Positions 43,648 through 52,277 of a DNA stretch of 64,000 nt are shown here, piece after piece. Position numbers and translations under genes: made by a program. The notes below the pieces were generated by a model. It made no database searches. It worked only from the letters and a program-made list of their open reading frames with translations, and was not told where the DNA came from. Positions within the stretch are counted from its first letter, which is position 1. Every line of letters starts with the position of its first letter. Origin of the DNA: Stutzerimonas xanthomarina (GTDB lineage: Bacteria; Pseudomonadota; Gammaproteobacteria; Pseudomonadales; Pseudomonadaceae); the NCBI RefSeq assembly GCF_003935375.1, contig NZ_RHQM01000001.1:310001-374000 (forward strand), given 5' to 3'.

Positions 43648-46600
43648 GTGTCCGTCTTGCGCCTTCCCCCCCTGCCTGCCGCCAGCGGCAAGCAACATTG
43701 GGGCAATCTTCCAGGAGCTGCGCTAAGCGTGGCGATTGCCGAAGCAGCCAGCAACGCCAAACGCTTCACGCTCCTGCTCACTGCCGACAGCCAAAGCGCC
43801 GAGCGCCTGCAGGAAGAACTCGCCTTCTTCGCGCCACAGCTGGCGGTATTGCATTTTCCTGACTGGGAAACGCTGCCCTACGACATCTTCTCGCCGCACC
43901 AGGACATCGTCTCCCAGCGCATTGCCGCCCTCTACCAGCTACCGGAGCTGAGCCACGGCGTGCTGGTAGTGCCTATCACCACCGCCCTACACAGGCTGGC
44001 GCCAAAGCGCTTCCTGCTGGGTTCGAGCCTGGTGCTGGACGTCGGGCAGAAGCTGGATGTGGAGCAGATGCGCCTGCGCCTGGAAGCAGCCGGCTATCGC
44101 TGCGTGGATACCGTGTACGAGCACGGCGAGTTCGCCGTGCGCGGCGCGTTGATCGACCTGTTCCCCATGGGCAGCCCCCTGCCCTACCGCATCGACCTGT
44201 TCGATGACGAGATAGAGACGCTGCGCACCTTCGATCCGGAGAACCAGCGCTCGATCGACAAGGTCGAGTCGATCCGCCTGTTGCCAGCACGCGAGTTCCC
44301 CCTGAAGAAGGAGGCAGTCACCGGCTTCCGCGCGCGTTTTCGCGAGCGTTTCGACGTCGACTTCCGCCGCTGCCCGATCTACCAGGATCTCTCCACCGGT
44401 ATCACCCCGGCGGGCATCGAGTACTACCTGCCGCTGTTCTATGAAGAAACCGCGACGTTGTTCGATTACCTGCCCGAAGACAGCCAGGTGTTCTCCCTGC
44501 CCGGCATCGAGCAGGCCGCCGAGCAGTTCTGGAGCGACGTTCGCAATCGCTACGAAGAACGCCGCGTCGACCCCGAGCGACCGCTGCTGCCGCCGGCCGA
44601 ACTGTTCATGCCGGTGGAAGACTGCTTCGCTCGGCTCAAGCTCTGGCCGCGTGTGGTCGCCAGCCAACAGGATGTCGAGCCTGGCATCGGCCGCGAACGC
44701 TTCACCGCGCAGGCCCTGCCGGAACTGGCAATCGAGGCCAAGGCGAGCGAACCGCTGGGCAAGCTGCGGCGCTTCCTCGACGAATATGCCGGGCGTGTGC
44801 TGTTTACTGCCGAATCAGCCGGCCGCCGCGAAGTATTGCTGGAGCTGCTCGCCCGTCTAAAGCTGCGCCCGCAAGAAGTCGAAGGCTGGGAGGAATTCCT
44901 CGCCAGCCAGGAGCGTCTGGCGATCACCATCGCCCCGCTCGACGAAGGCCTGCAACTGGACGACGTCGCACTGGTCGCGGAAAGCCCGCTGTTCGGTCAG
45001 CGCGTCATGCAGCGCCGGCGACGCGAGAAGAGCCGCGACGGTGGCGAGAACGTCATCAAGAACCTCACCGAGCTGCGCGAAGGCTCGCCGGTGGTGCACA
45101 TCGATCACGGTGTCGGTCGCTACCAGGGCCTGGTCACTCTGGAGATCGAAGGCCAGGCGCAGGAATTCCTGCTGCTGCAGTACGCCGAGGATGCCAAGCT
45201 CTACGTACCGGTCGCCAGCCTGCACCTGATCGCCCGCTATACAGGCAGCGACGACGCGCTCGCGCCACTGCACCGGCTCGGTTCGGAAACCTGGCAGAAG
45301 GCCAAGCGCAAGGCGGCCGAGCAGGTGCGCGATGTCGCGGCCGAGCTGCTGGATATTTACGCCCGCCGCGCCGCACGCGAGGGTTATGCCTTCAAGGACC
45401 CGCAGGTCGACTACGAAACGTTCGCCGCAGGCTTTCCGTTCGAAGAAACGCCCGATCAGCAGGCCGCCATCGACGCGGTACGCGAGGACCTGCTGTCGGC
45501 CAAGCCGATGGATCGTCTGGTCTGTGGTGACGTCGGCTTTGGCAAGACCGAGGTGGCCATGCGCGCCGCCTTCATCGCCGTCCATGGCGGCCGGCAGGTT
45601 GGCGTACTGGTGCCGACCACCCTGCTCGCTCAGCAGCACTACAACAGCTTCCGCGACCGCTTCGCCGACTGGCCGGTGCGGGTCGAGGTGATGAGCCGCT
45701 TCAAATCCGCCAAGGAAGTGCAGAGCGCCATCGCCGAGCTGGCCGAGGGCAAGATCGACATTCTCATCGGCACCCACAAGCTGCTGCAGGATGACGTCAA
45801 GTTCAGCAACCTGGGCTTGGTCATCATCGACGAGGAACACCGTTTCGGCGTGCGCCAGAAGGAACAGCTCAAGGCATTGCGCAGTGAAGTGGACATTCTC
45901 ACGCTGACCGCCACGCCGATTCCACGCACGCTGAACATGTCCATCGCCGGCATGCGCGACCTGTCGATCATCGCCACGCCGCCGGCGCGCCGGCTGTCGG
46001 TTCGCACCTTCGTCATGGAACAGCAGAACACCGTGATCAAGGAGGCGCTGCTGCGCGAGCTGTTGCGCGGCGGCCAGGTCTATTACCTGCACAACGATGT
46101 GAAGACCATCGGGAAATGCGCCGCCGACCTGCAGGCACTGGTGCCGGAGGCACGCGTCGCGATCGGCCACGGGCAAATGCGCGAGCGTGACCTCGAACAG
46201 GTCATGAGCGACTTTTACCACAAGCGTTTCAACGTGCTGGTGGCCTCGACCATTATCGAAACCGGCATCGACGTGCCGAGTGCCAACACCATCATCATCG
46301 AGCGCGCCGACAAGTTCGGCCTGGCGCAGCTGCACCAGCTGCGTGGCCGGGTCGGGCGCAGTCACCACCAGGCCTATGCCTATCTGCTGACCCCGACCCG
46401 CAAGGCAATGACCGATGACGCGCAGAAGCGCCTGGAGGCCATCGCCAATGCCCAGGACCTCGGTGCAGGCTTTGTCCTCGCCACCCACGACCTGGAAATC
46501 CGCGGCGCCGGCGAGCTGCTCGGCGAGGGCCAGAGCGGGCAGATCCAGGCGGTTGGCTTCACCCTTTATATGGAAATGCTCGAGCGCGCGGTCAAGGCGA

Positions 46601-47094
46601 TCCGCAAGGGCGAGCAGCCGAATCTGGAGCAGCCGCTCGGCGGCGGGCCGGAAATCAACCTGCGCCTGGCAGCCCTGATCCCGGAAGACTACCTGCCGGA
46701 TGTGCATGCCCGCCTGATCCTCTACAAGCGCATTGCCAATGCGGCCGACGAAGACGGGCTGAAAGAACTGCAGGTGGAGATGATCGACCGCTTCGGCCTG
46801 CTACCGGAACCGACGAAGAACCTGGTGCGCCTGACACTGCTCAAGCTGCAGGCGGAAAAGCTCGGCATTACCAAGATCGACGCAGGCCCGCAGGGTGGGC
46901 GCATCGAGTTCTCGGCCGACACCTCGGTCGACCCGATGGTGCTGATCAAGCTGATCCAGAGCCAGCCGAATCGCTACAAGTTCGAAGGCGCCACGCTGTT
47001 CAAATTCCAGGTGCCGATGGAACGCCCGGAGGAACGCTTCAATACGCTGGAAGCGCTGCTTGAGCGGCTGGCGCCCAATGAGCAAGGATCGTAG
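43648..47094 (+). CDS. mfd: Transcription-repair coupling factor
   Basis: The ATP-driven translocase that removes RNA polymerase stalled at lesions and recruits UvrA, 1148 residues. The N terminus is the UvrB-like module (DWETLPYDIFSPHQDIVSQRI). The polymerase-interaction domain lies around residues 475-545 (GSPVVHIDHGVGRYQGL), and the RecG-like motor follows with GDVGFGKTEVAMRAAF (about 627), DEEHRFGVRQKE and IIETGIDVPSANTIII. It ends with the TRCF C-terminal domain. It starts with GTG, and its stop is followed directly by csiV. Confidence 0.97.
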   Translation: MSVLRLPPLPAASGKQHWGNLPGAALSVAIAEAASNAKRFTLLLTADSQSAERLQEELAFFAPQLAVLHFPDWETLPYDIFSPHQDIVSQRIAALYQLPELSHGVLVVPITTALHRLAPKRFLLGSSLVLDVGQKLDVEQMRLRLEAAGYRCVDTVYEHGEFAVRGALIDLFPMGSPLPYRIDLFDDEIETLRTFDPENQRSIDKVESIRLLPAREFPLKKEAVTGFRARFRERFDVDFRRCPIYQDLSTGITPAGIEYYLPLFYEETATLFDYLPEDSQVFSLPGIEQAAEQFWSDVRNRYEERRVDPERPLLPPAELFMPVEDCFARLKLWPRVVASQQDVEPGIGRERFTAQALPELAIEAKASEPLGKLRRFLDEYAGRVLFTAESAGRREVLLELLARLKLRPQEVEGWEEFLASQERLAITIAPLDEGLQLDDVALVAESPLFGQRVMQRRRREKSRDGGENVIKNLTELREGSPVVHIDHGVGRYQGLVTLEIEGQAQEFLLLQYAEDAKLYVPVASLHLIARYTGSDDALAPLHRLGSETWQKAKRKAAEQVRDVAAELLDIYARRAAREGYAFKDPQVDYETFAAGFPFEETPDQQAAIDAVREDLLSAKPMDRLVCGDVGFGKTEVAMRAAFIAVHGGRQVGVLVPTTLLAQQHYNSFRDRFADWPVRVEVMSRFKSAKEVQSAIAELAEGKIDILIGTHKLLQDDVKFSNLGLVIIDEEHRFGVRQKEQLKALRSEVDILTLTATPIPRTLNMSIAGMRDLSIIATPPARRLSVRTFVMEQQNTVIKEALLRELLRGGQVYYLHNDVKTIGKCAADLQALVPEARVAIGHGQMRERDLEQVMSDFYHKRFNVLVASTIIETGIDVPSANTIIIERADKFGLAQLHQLRGRVGRSHHQAYAYLLTPTRKAMTDDAQKRLEAIANAQDLGAGFVLATHDLEIRGAGELLGEGQSGQIQAVGFTLYMEMLERAVKAIRKGEQPNLEQPLGGGPEINLRLAALIPEDYLPDVHARLILYKRIANAADEDGLKELQVEMIDRFGLLPEPTKNLVRLTLLKLQAEKLGITKIDAGPQGGRIEFSADTSVDPMVLIKLIQSQPNRYKFEGATLFKFQVPMERPEERFNTLEALLERLAPNEQGS

Positions 47095-47613
47095 ATGCCA
47101 CTTCGCTATCTGGTCTTGCTGCTGACGCTGCTGGCGCCTCAGGCTCACGCCGAGGCGCTATATCGCGTCGAGCTGATCCTGTTTCGCCACGCCCCGCCAC
47201 TGGAAGCCAGCCAGCACGCGCCCTACGACTGGGCCGATAGTGCGCAGGTGCTGGACAGGCGCGCCGAACGCCAGCCAGCCCTCGAGCATGTCGCCGCCAG
47301 GCTTACGCCGGACCAGGGCTACCAGGTACTGTTGCAACGCGCCTGGCAGCAAGCAGTCAGCGAAGATGCGCTGACCATTGCACTGCACCAGGGGCAACGC
47401 CATTTCGAGCACTACCCGATTCAGGGTCTGCTGAGGGTCAGACCCGGGCGCTATATGCAGACTGACATGACCTTCTGGGTGAACCGCTTCGGCGAGTACG
47501 GCCAACTGCTCGCCAGCGAGCGCCTGACGCAGCGGGTTCGCCTGACCCCTGGCCGGCTGACCTACATCGACCATGACAGCCTCGGGCTGCTGATCGAAAT
47601 GAAGCCACTATGA
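47095..47613 (+). CDS. csiV: CsiV-family peptidoglycan-binding protein
   Basis: A 172-residue secreted protein with a signal peptide (MPLRYLVLLLTLLAPQAHA) and the family core ALYRVELILFRHA, plus a C-terminal VRLTPGRLTYIDHDSLGLLIEM. CsiV (DUF named in Vibrio for peptidoglycan binding and D-amino-acid response) lies right after mfd in many gammaproteobacteria, as here with the ATG adjoining the mfd stop. The role in this species is inferred. Confidence 0.88.
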   Translation: MPLRYLVLLLTLLAPQAHAEALYRVELILFRHAPPLEASQHAPYDWADSAQVLDRRAERQPALEHVAARLTPDQGYQVLLQRAWQQAVSEDALTIALHQGQRHFEHYPIQGLLRVRPGRYMQTDMTFWVNRFGEYGQLLASERLTQRVRLTPGRLTYIDHDSLGLLIEMKPL

Positions 47614-47686
47614 GCACTTCGCACCGATATCCGGCCCACAGTCGGCTGACCTGCCTTGCCGCATTCCGGCACAGAGGGCCTGGCAG

Positions 47687-50017
47687 ATGAGCCCTCCGCT
47701 GGCGCCTCGCGATGAACGGCTGATCGACGACCTGCCGCCCGTACCGCTGCTCAGTCTCGGCAGTCATCTGGCAATCAACTACCAGCCGGGCAATCAGCGC
47801 ATGGTCAGCGACCATCAGCATCGCGCCGGCCTGTCGTTCCTCTACGGGGAGGCGTGTATCCATGGCAAACGCGACGGCGAACGTGTCCGCCATCTGGTCG
47901 GCAACGAGCTGCAGCTGATCGCACGCCACCATCAGGCCGAACAGGCACTGCGCAGACAACTTGAACAGCTGGGCTTCCGGCCGGCGCTGCGCCAGAGCCT
48001 GGCGCTGCCGAAGGAGTCGGCGGAGATGTTCCAGCTGCCCGGCGAAGATGCCTGGCTCAGGTTCGTTCAGGAGCAACTGCCCGAACTGCGCCGACAAGGC
48101 TGGCAGATCGATATCCATCCCGGCTTCGCCTACGACCTGACCGCCATCGACAGCTGGTACGCGCAGATCGACGAGTCAGCTGATGACGACTGGTTCGATC
48201 TCGATCTCGGCATCATCGTCAACGGGCAGCGCATCGGCATGCTGCCGGTACTGTTGCGACTGATCCGCCAGAACCCTCAATTGCTCAGCCCTCGCGCCAT
48301 CGCGCTGCGTAGCGATGAGGAGCAGCTGCGCGTGCAACTGGACCGGCCGGGACAACACGACAGGCAGGCGCTGCACGTGACGCTGCCGCTAGGGCGCATC
48401 AAGCCGATTCTGGCGACCCTCGGTGAGCTCTACATGCGCGAGCAGATGGATGGGCCATCGCTGCGTATGAGCAAAGCCGACGGCGCGCGCCTGGCTGGGC
48501 TCGACAGCCTGGCACCGCAATGGAAAGGCGGTGAACGACTGCGTGAGTTCGCCGGGCGCCTGCGCAACCCTGACATCAAGGCCTGCCCGCCCCCAACCGG
48601 GCTCGCGGGCAAACTGCGGCCCTACCAGCAGCAGGGCCTGGCCTGGATGCAGACGCTGCGTGAGCTGGGCGCCGGCGGCATCCTCGGCGACGACATGGGC
48701 CTGGGCAAGACGCTGCAGAGCCTTGCCCACATCCTCGCCGAAAAGCAGGCAGGACGGCTCGATCGTCCGGCGCTGGTGGTGATGCCGACCAGCCTGATTC
48801 CCAACTGGCAGGACGAGGCCAGCCGTTTCGCCCCGCAGCTACGGGTATTGACGCTCAAGGGCAGCACCCGGCAGAAACACTTCGGCGAACTTGGCGAGCA
48901 CGATCTACTGCTGACCAGCTATGCGCTGCTGACGCGCGACATAGCCGCACTGCGTGAGCAGCCGCTGCACCTACTCATTCTCGACGAGGCGCAGCACATC
49001 AAGAACCCGTCCGGCAAAGCGGCCCAGGCCGTACGCGAAATGCAGACCCGACAGCGCCTGTGCCTGACCGGCACGCCGCTGGAGAATCACCTCGGCGAGC
49101 TCTGGTCGCTATTCCACTTCCTCATGCCCGGGTGGCTTGGAGACGCCAAAAGCTTCACCCAGGAGTACCGCAATCCGATCGAAAAACACGGCGACGATGC
49201 ACGACTGGCGCACCTGCGCGCCCGCATTCGGCCGTTCCTGCTGCGGCGCACCAAGGAACAGGTAGCCACTGAGCTGCCGGCCAAGAACGAGTTCGTCCAC
49301 TGGGTCGAACTGAATGACGTCCAGCGCGAGGTCTACGAGACCTTACGGCTGGCAATGGATCGCAAGGTGCGCGACGAGATCGAGCGCAAGGGACTCGCGC
49401 GCAGCCAGATGGTCATCCTCGAGGCGCTGCTCAAGCTGCGTCAGGTCTGCTGCGACCTGCGCCTGCTGAAGGGTGAGTCGGCACGAGCCGCACGCGGCAG
49501 CAGCTCCGGCAAGCTCGACAGCCTGCTGGAGATGCTCGACGAGCTGATGAGCGAAGGCCGGCGGGTGCTGCTGTTTTCCCAGTTCACCTCGATGCTGGCG
49601 TTGATCGAGCAGGCGCTACACAAGCGCGGCATCGAGTACGTCAAGCTGACGGGTGAGACCGATGATCGACGCACGCCGGTCGAGCGCTTCCAGGCCGGCG
49701 AAGTGCCGCTGTTCCTGATCAGCCTGAAGGCCGGTGGCACCGGGCTCAACCTGACGGCGGCGGATACGGTGATCCACTACGATCCCTGGTGGAATCCCGC
49801 TGCGGAGAACCAGGCGACCGACCGCGCCTATCGCATCGGCCAGGACAAGCCGGTCTTCGTCTATCGTCTTATTAGCCGCGGCACCGTCGAGGAGCGCATC
49901 CGCGAGTTGCAGGCGCGCAAGGCCGAACTCGCGGCCGGTGTACTCGAAGGTGCAGTCGACGGCAGCTTGCAGCTTGGCGAACGCGACATCGACGCCCTGT
50001 TCGCACCGCTACCCTGA
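47687..50017 (+). CDS. SNF2-family helicase, short form without SWIM finger
   Basis: A 776-residue SNF2 ATPase. The helicase motifs are intact: DDMGLGKTLQ near residue 340, a DEAQ box (LILDEAQHIKN) near 431, SQFTSMLALIEQAL, and QATDRAYRIGQ near 712. The N-terminal third resembles the middle part of the larger bacterial SNF2 proteins. As I recall, those carry a further N-terminal region with a SWIM zinc finger and total about 1,050-1,100 residues. Here that region is absent and the ATG follows csiV by only 73 bases, so the gene may have been shortened. The exact job of these proteins is not known. Confidence 0.85.
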   Translation: MSPPLAPRDERLIDDLPPVPLLSLGSHLAINYQPGNQRMVSDHQHRAGLSFLYGEACIHGKRDGERVRHLVGNELQLIARHHQAEQALRRQLEQLGFRPALRQSLALPKESAEMFQLPGEDAWLRFVQEQLPELRRQGWQIDIHPGFAYDLTAIDSWYAQIDESADDDWFDLDLGIIVNGQRIGMLPVLLRLIRQNPQLLSPRAIALRSDEEQLRVQLDRPGQHDRQALHVTLPLGRIKPILATLGELYMREQMDGPSLRMSKADGARLAGLDSLAPQWKGGERLREFAGRLRNPDIKACPPPTGLAGKLRPYQQQGLAWMQTLRELGAGGILGDDMGLGKTLQSLAHILAEKQAGRLDRPALVVMPTSLIPNWQDEASRFAPQLRVLTLKGSTRQKHFGELGEHDLLLTSYALLTRDIAALREQPLHLLILDEAQHIKNPSGKAAQAVREMQTRQRLCLTGTPLENHLGELWSLFHFLMPGWLGDAKSFTQEYRNPIEKHGDDARLAHLRARIRPFLLRRTKEQVATELPAKNEFVHWVELNDVQREVYETLRLAMDRKVRDEIERKGLARSQMVILEALLKLRQVCCDLRLLKGESARAARGSSSGKLDSLLEMLDELMSEGRRVLLFSQFTSMLALIEQALHKRGIEYVKLTGETDDRRTPVERFQAGEVPLFLISLKAGGTGLNLTAADTVIHYDPWWNPAAENQATDRAYRIGQDKPVFVYRLISRGTVEERIRELQARKAELAAGVLEGAVDGSLQLGERDIDALFAPLP

Positions 50018-50162
50018 CGCTATGGCGGCATGCAAACTTGTGACACCGGCGAGTGCAGCAGTTTGCTCTTTGCCAGATCATCGCCACCTCGCTTACGTTT
50101 CCGTCCCGAGGCGCCCCGCCGCCTCCACGATCACTGGCATCGGTTACAAAAGGAACCGCACC

Positions 50163-50729
50163 ATGAGTCTCTACGAGATCGCCTTTTCCGGCCAACTGCT
50201 CCCGGGCGCCAAGCTCGAGCAGGTCGAGGCCAACCTGACCAAGCTGTTCCAGGCCGACGCCCAGCGTATCGCGCTGCTGTTCTCCGGCCGGCGCATCGTG
50301 ATCAAGCAGAATCTGGACTTCGCCGCGGCCGAAAAATATCGCCAGGCGATGGAGCGTGCCGGCGCGCAGGTAGAACTCAAACCGCTGCCCGTCGATGTGG
50401 AGGAAATCGAACTGGCGCCGCCTCCGGCATCGACGGCGACCAGCACGGCCAGCACCGAGAGCAGCGCAGGAAAAACGAGCGACGCCCCGGCCATACTCAA
50501 GGTGACGCCGCGTGACGAATACATGGCAGCCTTCGCCGACGTCGAGGCACCGGACTTCGGTATTGCGCCGATCGGCGTCGACCTGCAGGACGCCCGGCCC
50601 GAGCCAGAGGCGCCGCGCGTGGACCTTTCTCAGTTCAGCCTTGCCCCGGTGGGCAGCGACATGGGCGAAAAGCCGCGCGACACCACCGCCGTGGTGCCGG
50701 ATATCTCGCATCTGAAGCTGCAGGACTGA
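50163..50729 (+). CDS. Conserved hypothetical protein with N-terminal alpha/beta domain
   Basis: A 188-residue soluble protein. Residues 1-80 (MSLYEIAFSGQLLPGAKLEQ... YRQAMERAGAQVEL) look like a compact alpha/beta domain with the pattern of a protein-interaction or nucleic-acid-binding fold; the remainder is proline- and acid-rich and probably disordered. The start is set by AAGGAACC upstream of ATG 50163. I have seen similar N-terminal segments in other pseudomonad hypotheticals, but I know no function. It stands between a helicase and a guanidinium exporter gene. Confidence 0.75.
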   Translation: MSLYEIAFSGQLLPGAKLEQVEANLTKLFQADAQRIALLFSGRRIVIKQNLDFAAAEKYRQAMERAGAQVELKPLPVDVEEIELAPPPASTATSTASTESSAGKTSDAPAILKVTPRDEYMAAFADVEAPDFGIAPIGVDLQDARPEPEAPRVDLSQFSLAPVGSDMGEKPRDTTAVVPDISHLKLQD

Positions 50730-50766
50730 CGGGCACCCGTTCGGGAGTGAGCGCCGCAGAGACTCC

Positions 50767-51087
50767 TCAGGCGCTCAGCTTCAGACCAACCAGCCCAGCC
50801 AGCAACAGCAGCACGCTCACCAGCCGCGCGGGCGAGGCGCTTTCGCCGAAGATGAGAATGCCCAGCAGCACGGTACCCAATGCGCCGATACCGACCCAGA
50901 TGCCGTAGGCGGTACCCACCGGCAGAACCTGCATGGCACGCGCGAGCAGGAAAAAGCTGCCAGCCATGGCCGCTATGGTGAGCACGCTGGGTAGCGGGCG
51001 GGTGAAGCCTTCGGAAGCCTTGAGGCCAATGGCCCAACCCACTTCCAGAAGGCCGGCTACGATCAGCATGATCCAGGCCGAATGCAT
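50767..51087 (-). CDS. sugE: Guanidinium exporter, SMR family (SugE/Gdx)
   Basis: A 106-residue, four-helix small multidrug-resistance-family transporter. The segment [13 protein letters not shown] with the essential glutamate E15, and [29 protein letters not shown], match SugE/Gdx. That subgroup exports guanidinium in exchange for protons and does not export large drugs. A guanidine-II riboswitch immediately upstream supports this function. The start ATG 51087 has GGAG 8 bases upstream. Confidence 0.93.
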   Translation of the reverse strand: MHSAWIMLIVAGLLEVGWAIGLKASEGFTRPLPSVLTIAAMAGSFFLLARAMQVLPVGTAYGIWVGIGALGTVLLGILIFGESASPARLVSVLLLLAGLVGLKLSA

Positions 51088-51105
51088 GACGATGACTCCA
51101 TCAAC

Positions 51106-51152
51106 TGCAGGGCCGTCCCCGCACGATTCGACATGCCAGCGGGTCGTCCCGC
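51106..51152 (-). promoter_or_regulatory. Guanidine-II (mini-ykkC) riboswitch
   Basis: In the RNA of the minus strand, two hairpins each carry an ACGR tetraloop. The distal hairpin (51139-51152) is GCGGG-ACGA-CCCGC. The proximal hairpin (51106-51123) has a 7-pair stem with one G-U pair around ACGG. The linker is 15 bases. The ribosome site GGAG follows the second hairpin by 8 bases or so, before sugE. Two ACGR hairpins ahead of a guanidine exporter is the defining form of this class, in which guanidine binding frees the ribosome site. Confidence 0.88.
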
Positions 51153-51303
51153 GACGGACGCGACCCTAGCACAGGAGCGCACCGTTTTGGACCACGCACA
51201 GCAGCTGTTGATCGCCGCCGCGAAAGCGCGGGCACGATCAAGCGTGGAACGGTGGTGTGTCGAATGGGAGGTGCCTAGCGTGGTCCCATCGCGAATGCCA
51301 AGC

Positions 51304-51374
51304 GGTGGATGGGTGAAGCGTCATCCACCCTACGAACCCCGCGTAGGGTGGAAAACTGCGAAGCATTTTCCACC
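51304..51374. repeat. Pair of REP-like hairpins
   Basis: Two inverted repeats lie side by side. GGTGGATG (51304-51311) pairs with CATCCACC (51322-51329), and GGTGGAAAA (51347-51355) pairs with TTTTCCACC (51366-51374). Both share the core GTGGA and a GCGAAGC/GTGAAGC loop. Copies of this unit (GTAGGGTGGA... TCCACC) are common between genes in the P. stutzeri group. It sits between sugE and the aldo/keto reductase genes. Confidence 0.75.
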
Positions 51375-51401
51375 TTGGATAGCGGACAGATGAGCCCCTG
51401 C

Positions 51402-52265
51402 CTACGCCACCTCATGCCCGCGGGCCGCTTCGCTCAGGTAGAACCAGGCGGGGCGGTCCAGCTCCAATTCGACGCCCTGCAGCGCCTCCTCGATCCGTAC
51501 CCAGCGCAGGCTGCCGAGGATCGGCAACGGGCGGCCGGGCAATTCCCGAAGCCAGGCCAGTGCCACCTGATTGGCCGTTGCGCCCAGATCGGCGGCGACC
51601 TCACTGAGTGCGCTGCACAAGCGCTCACCGAAGCGTCCTCCGCCCATGGGCGACCAGGCCAGCACTTGCAGGCCCGCGGCCTGCAAGGCATGCAAACCGC
51701 CGTTCCATACCCCGTGCTGGGCTTGCAGCGAGAGTTCGATCTGGTTGCAGCGCAGTGGCACGCGCTGCGCCAGCGCCTGGCAGTGCAACACCTCTGCGTT
51801 GGACAGGCCGACCCAGCCCACCTTGCCGCTGGCGATCAGCTCGTTCAGCGTGTCGGCCACCTCGTCGACCTGCAGCAGCGGGTCCGGGCGATGCAGCAGA
51901 AAGCCGTCGAGCCGCTCGACACCCAGCCGCGTCAGGCTGCCGTCCACCGCTTGGCGCAGATAGCGAGCACTGGTGTCGTAGTGCTTGACCCGCCAGCGCG
52001 AGCATTCCTGCCCGGCCGGCACGATATCGGCCTTGCCGATGATCTGCAGGCGCTGGCGCAGCCCCGGTGCCAGGCGCAAGGCCGCACCGAAGTGCGCCTC
52101 GCAGCGCCCGCCAGCATAGATATCGGCATGGTCGAAGCCGTTCAGCCCGCGCTCGACGCAGCGTTCGATGAACGCCAGCAGTGCCTGGGGTTCACCCAGC
52201 TCGGGGTATTCCAGCAGGCGCATCATGCCCAGCAACAGCGGCTGGGCGAGCACTGGCGAGGCCAT
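51402..52265 (-). CDS. Aldo/keto reductase
   Basis: A 287-residue TIM-barrel NADPH reductase of the aldo/keto reductase family. The catalytic tetrad is visible: D45 and Y50 (FDHADIY), K78 (IIGKAD) and H125 (FLLHRPDP). It resembles the E. coli YdhF type. The substrate is unknown. It lies 12 bases after the GapN-like gene on the same strand, so it may be the last gene of the eda cluster. Confidence 0.87.
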   Translation of the reverse strand: MASPVLAQPLLLGMMRLLEYPELGEPQALLAFIERCVERGLNGFDHADIYAGGRCEAHFGAALRLAPGLRQRLQIIGKADIVPAGQECSRWRVKHYDTSARYLRQAVDGSLTRLGVERLDGFLLHRPDPLLQVDEVADTLNELIASGKVGWVGLSNAEVLHCQALAQRVPLRCNQIELSLQAQHGVWNGGLHALQAAGLQVLAWSPMGGGRFGERLCSALSEVAADLGATANQVALAWLRELPGRPLPILGSLRWVRIEEALQGVELELDRPAWFYLSEAARGHEVA

Positions 52266-52277
52266 GGCTAGACTCCG

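Noticed and set aside
44857-46707. 616-codon open frame on the minus strand within mfd
   Set aside because: It is a shadow of the conserved Mfd motor domain.
51082-51393. 103-codon plus-strand frame upstream of the aldo/keto reductase
   Set aside because: It crosses the riboswitch and the REP-like hairpins on the opposite strand, and shows no protein-like features.
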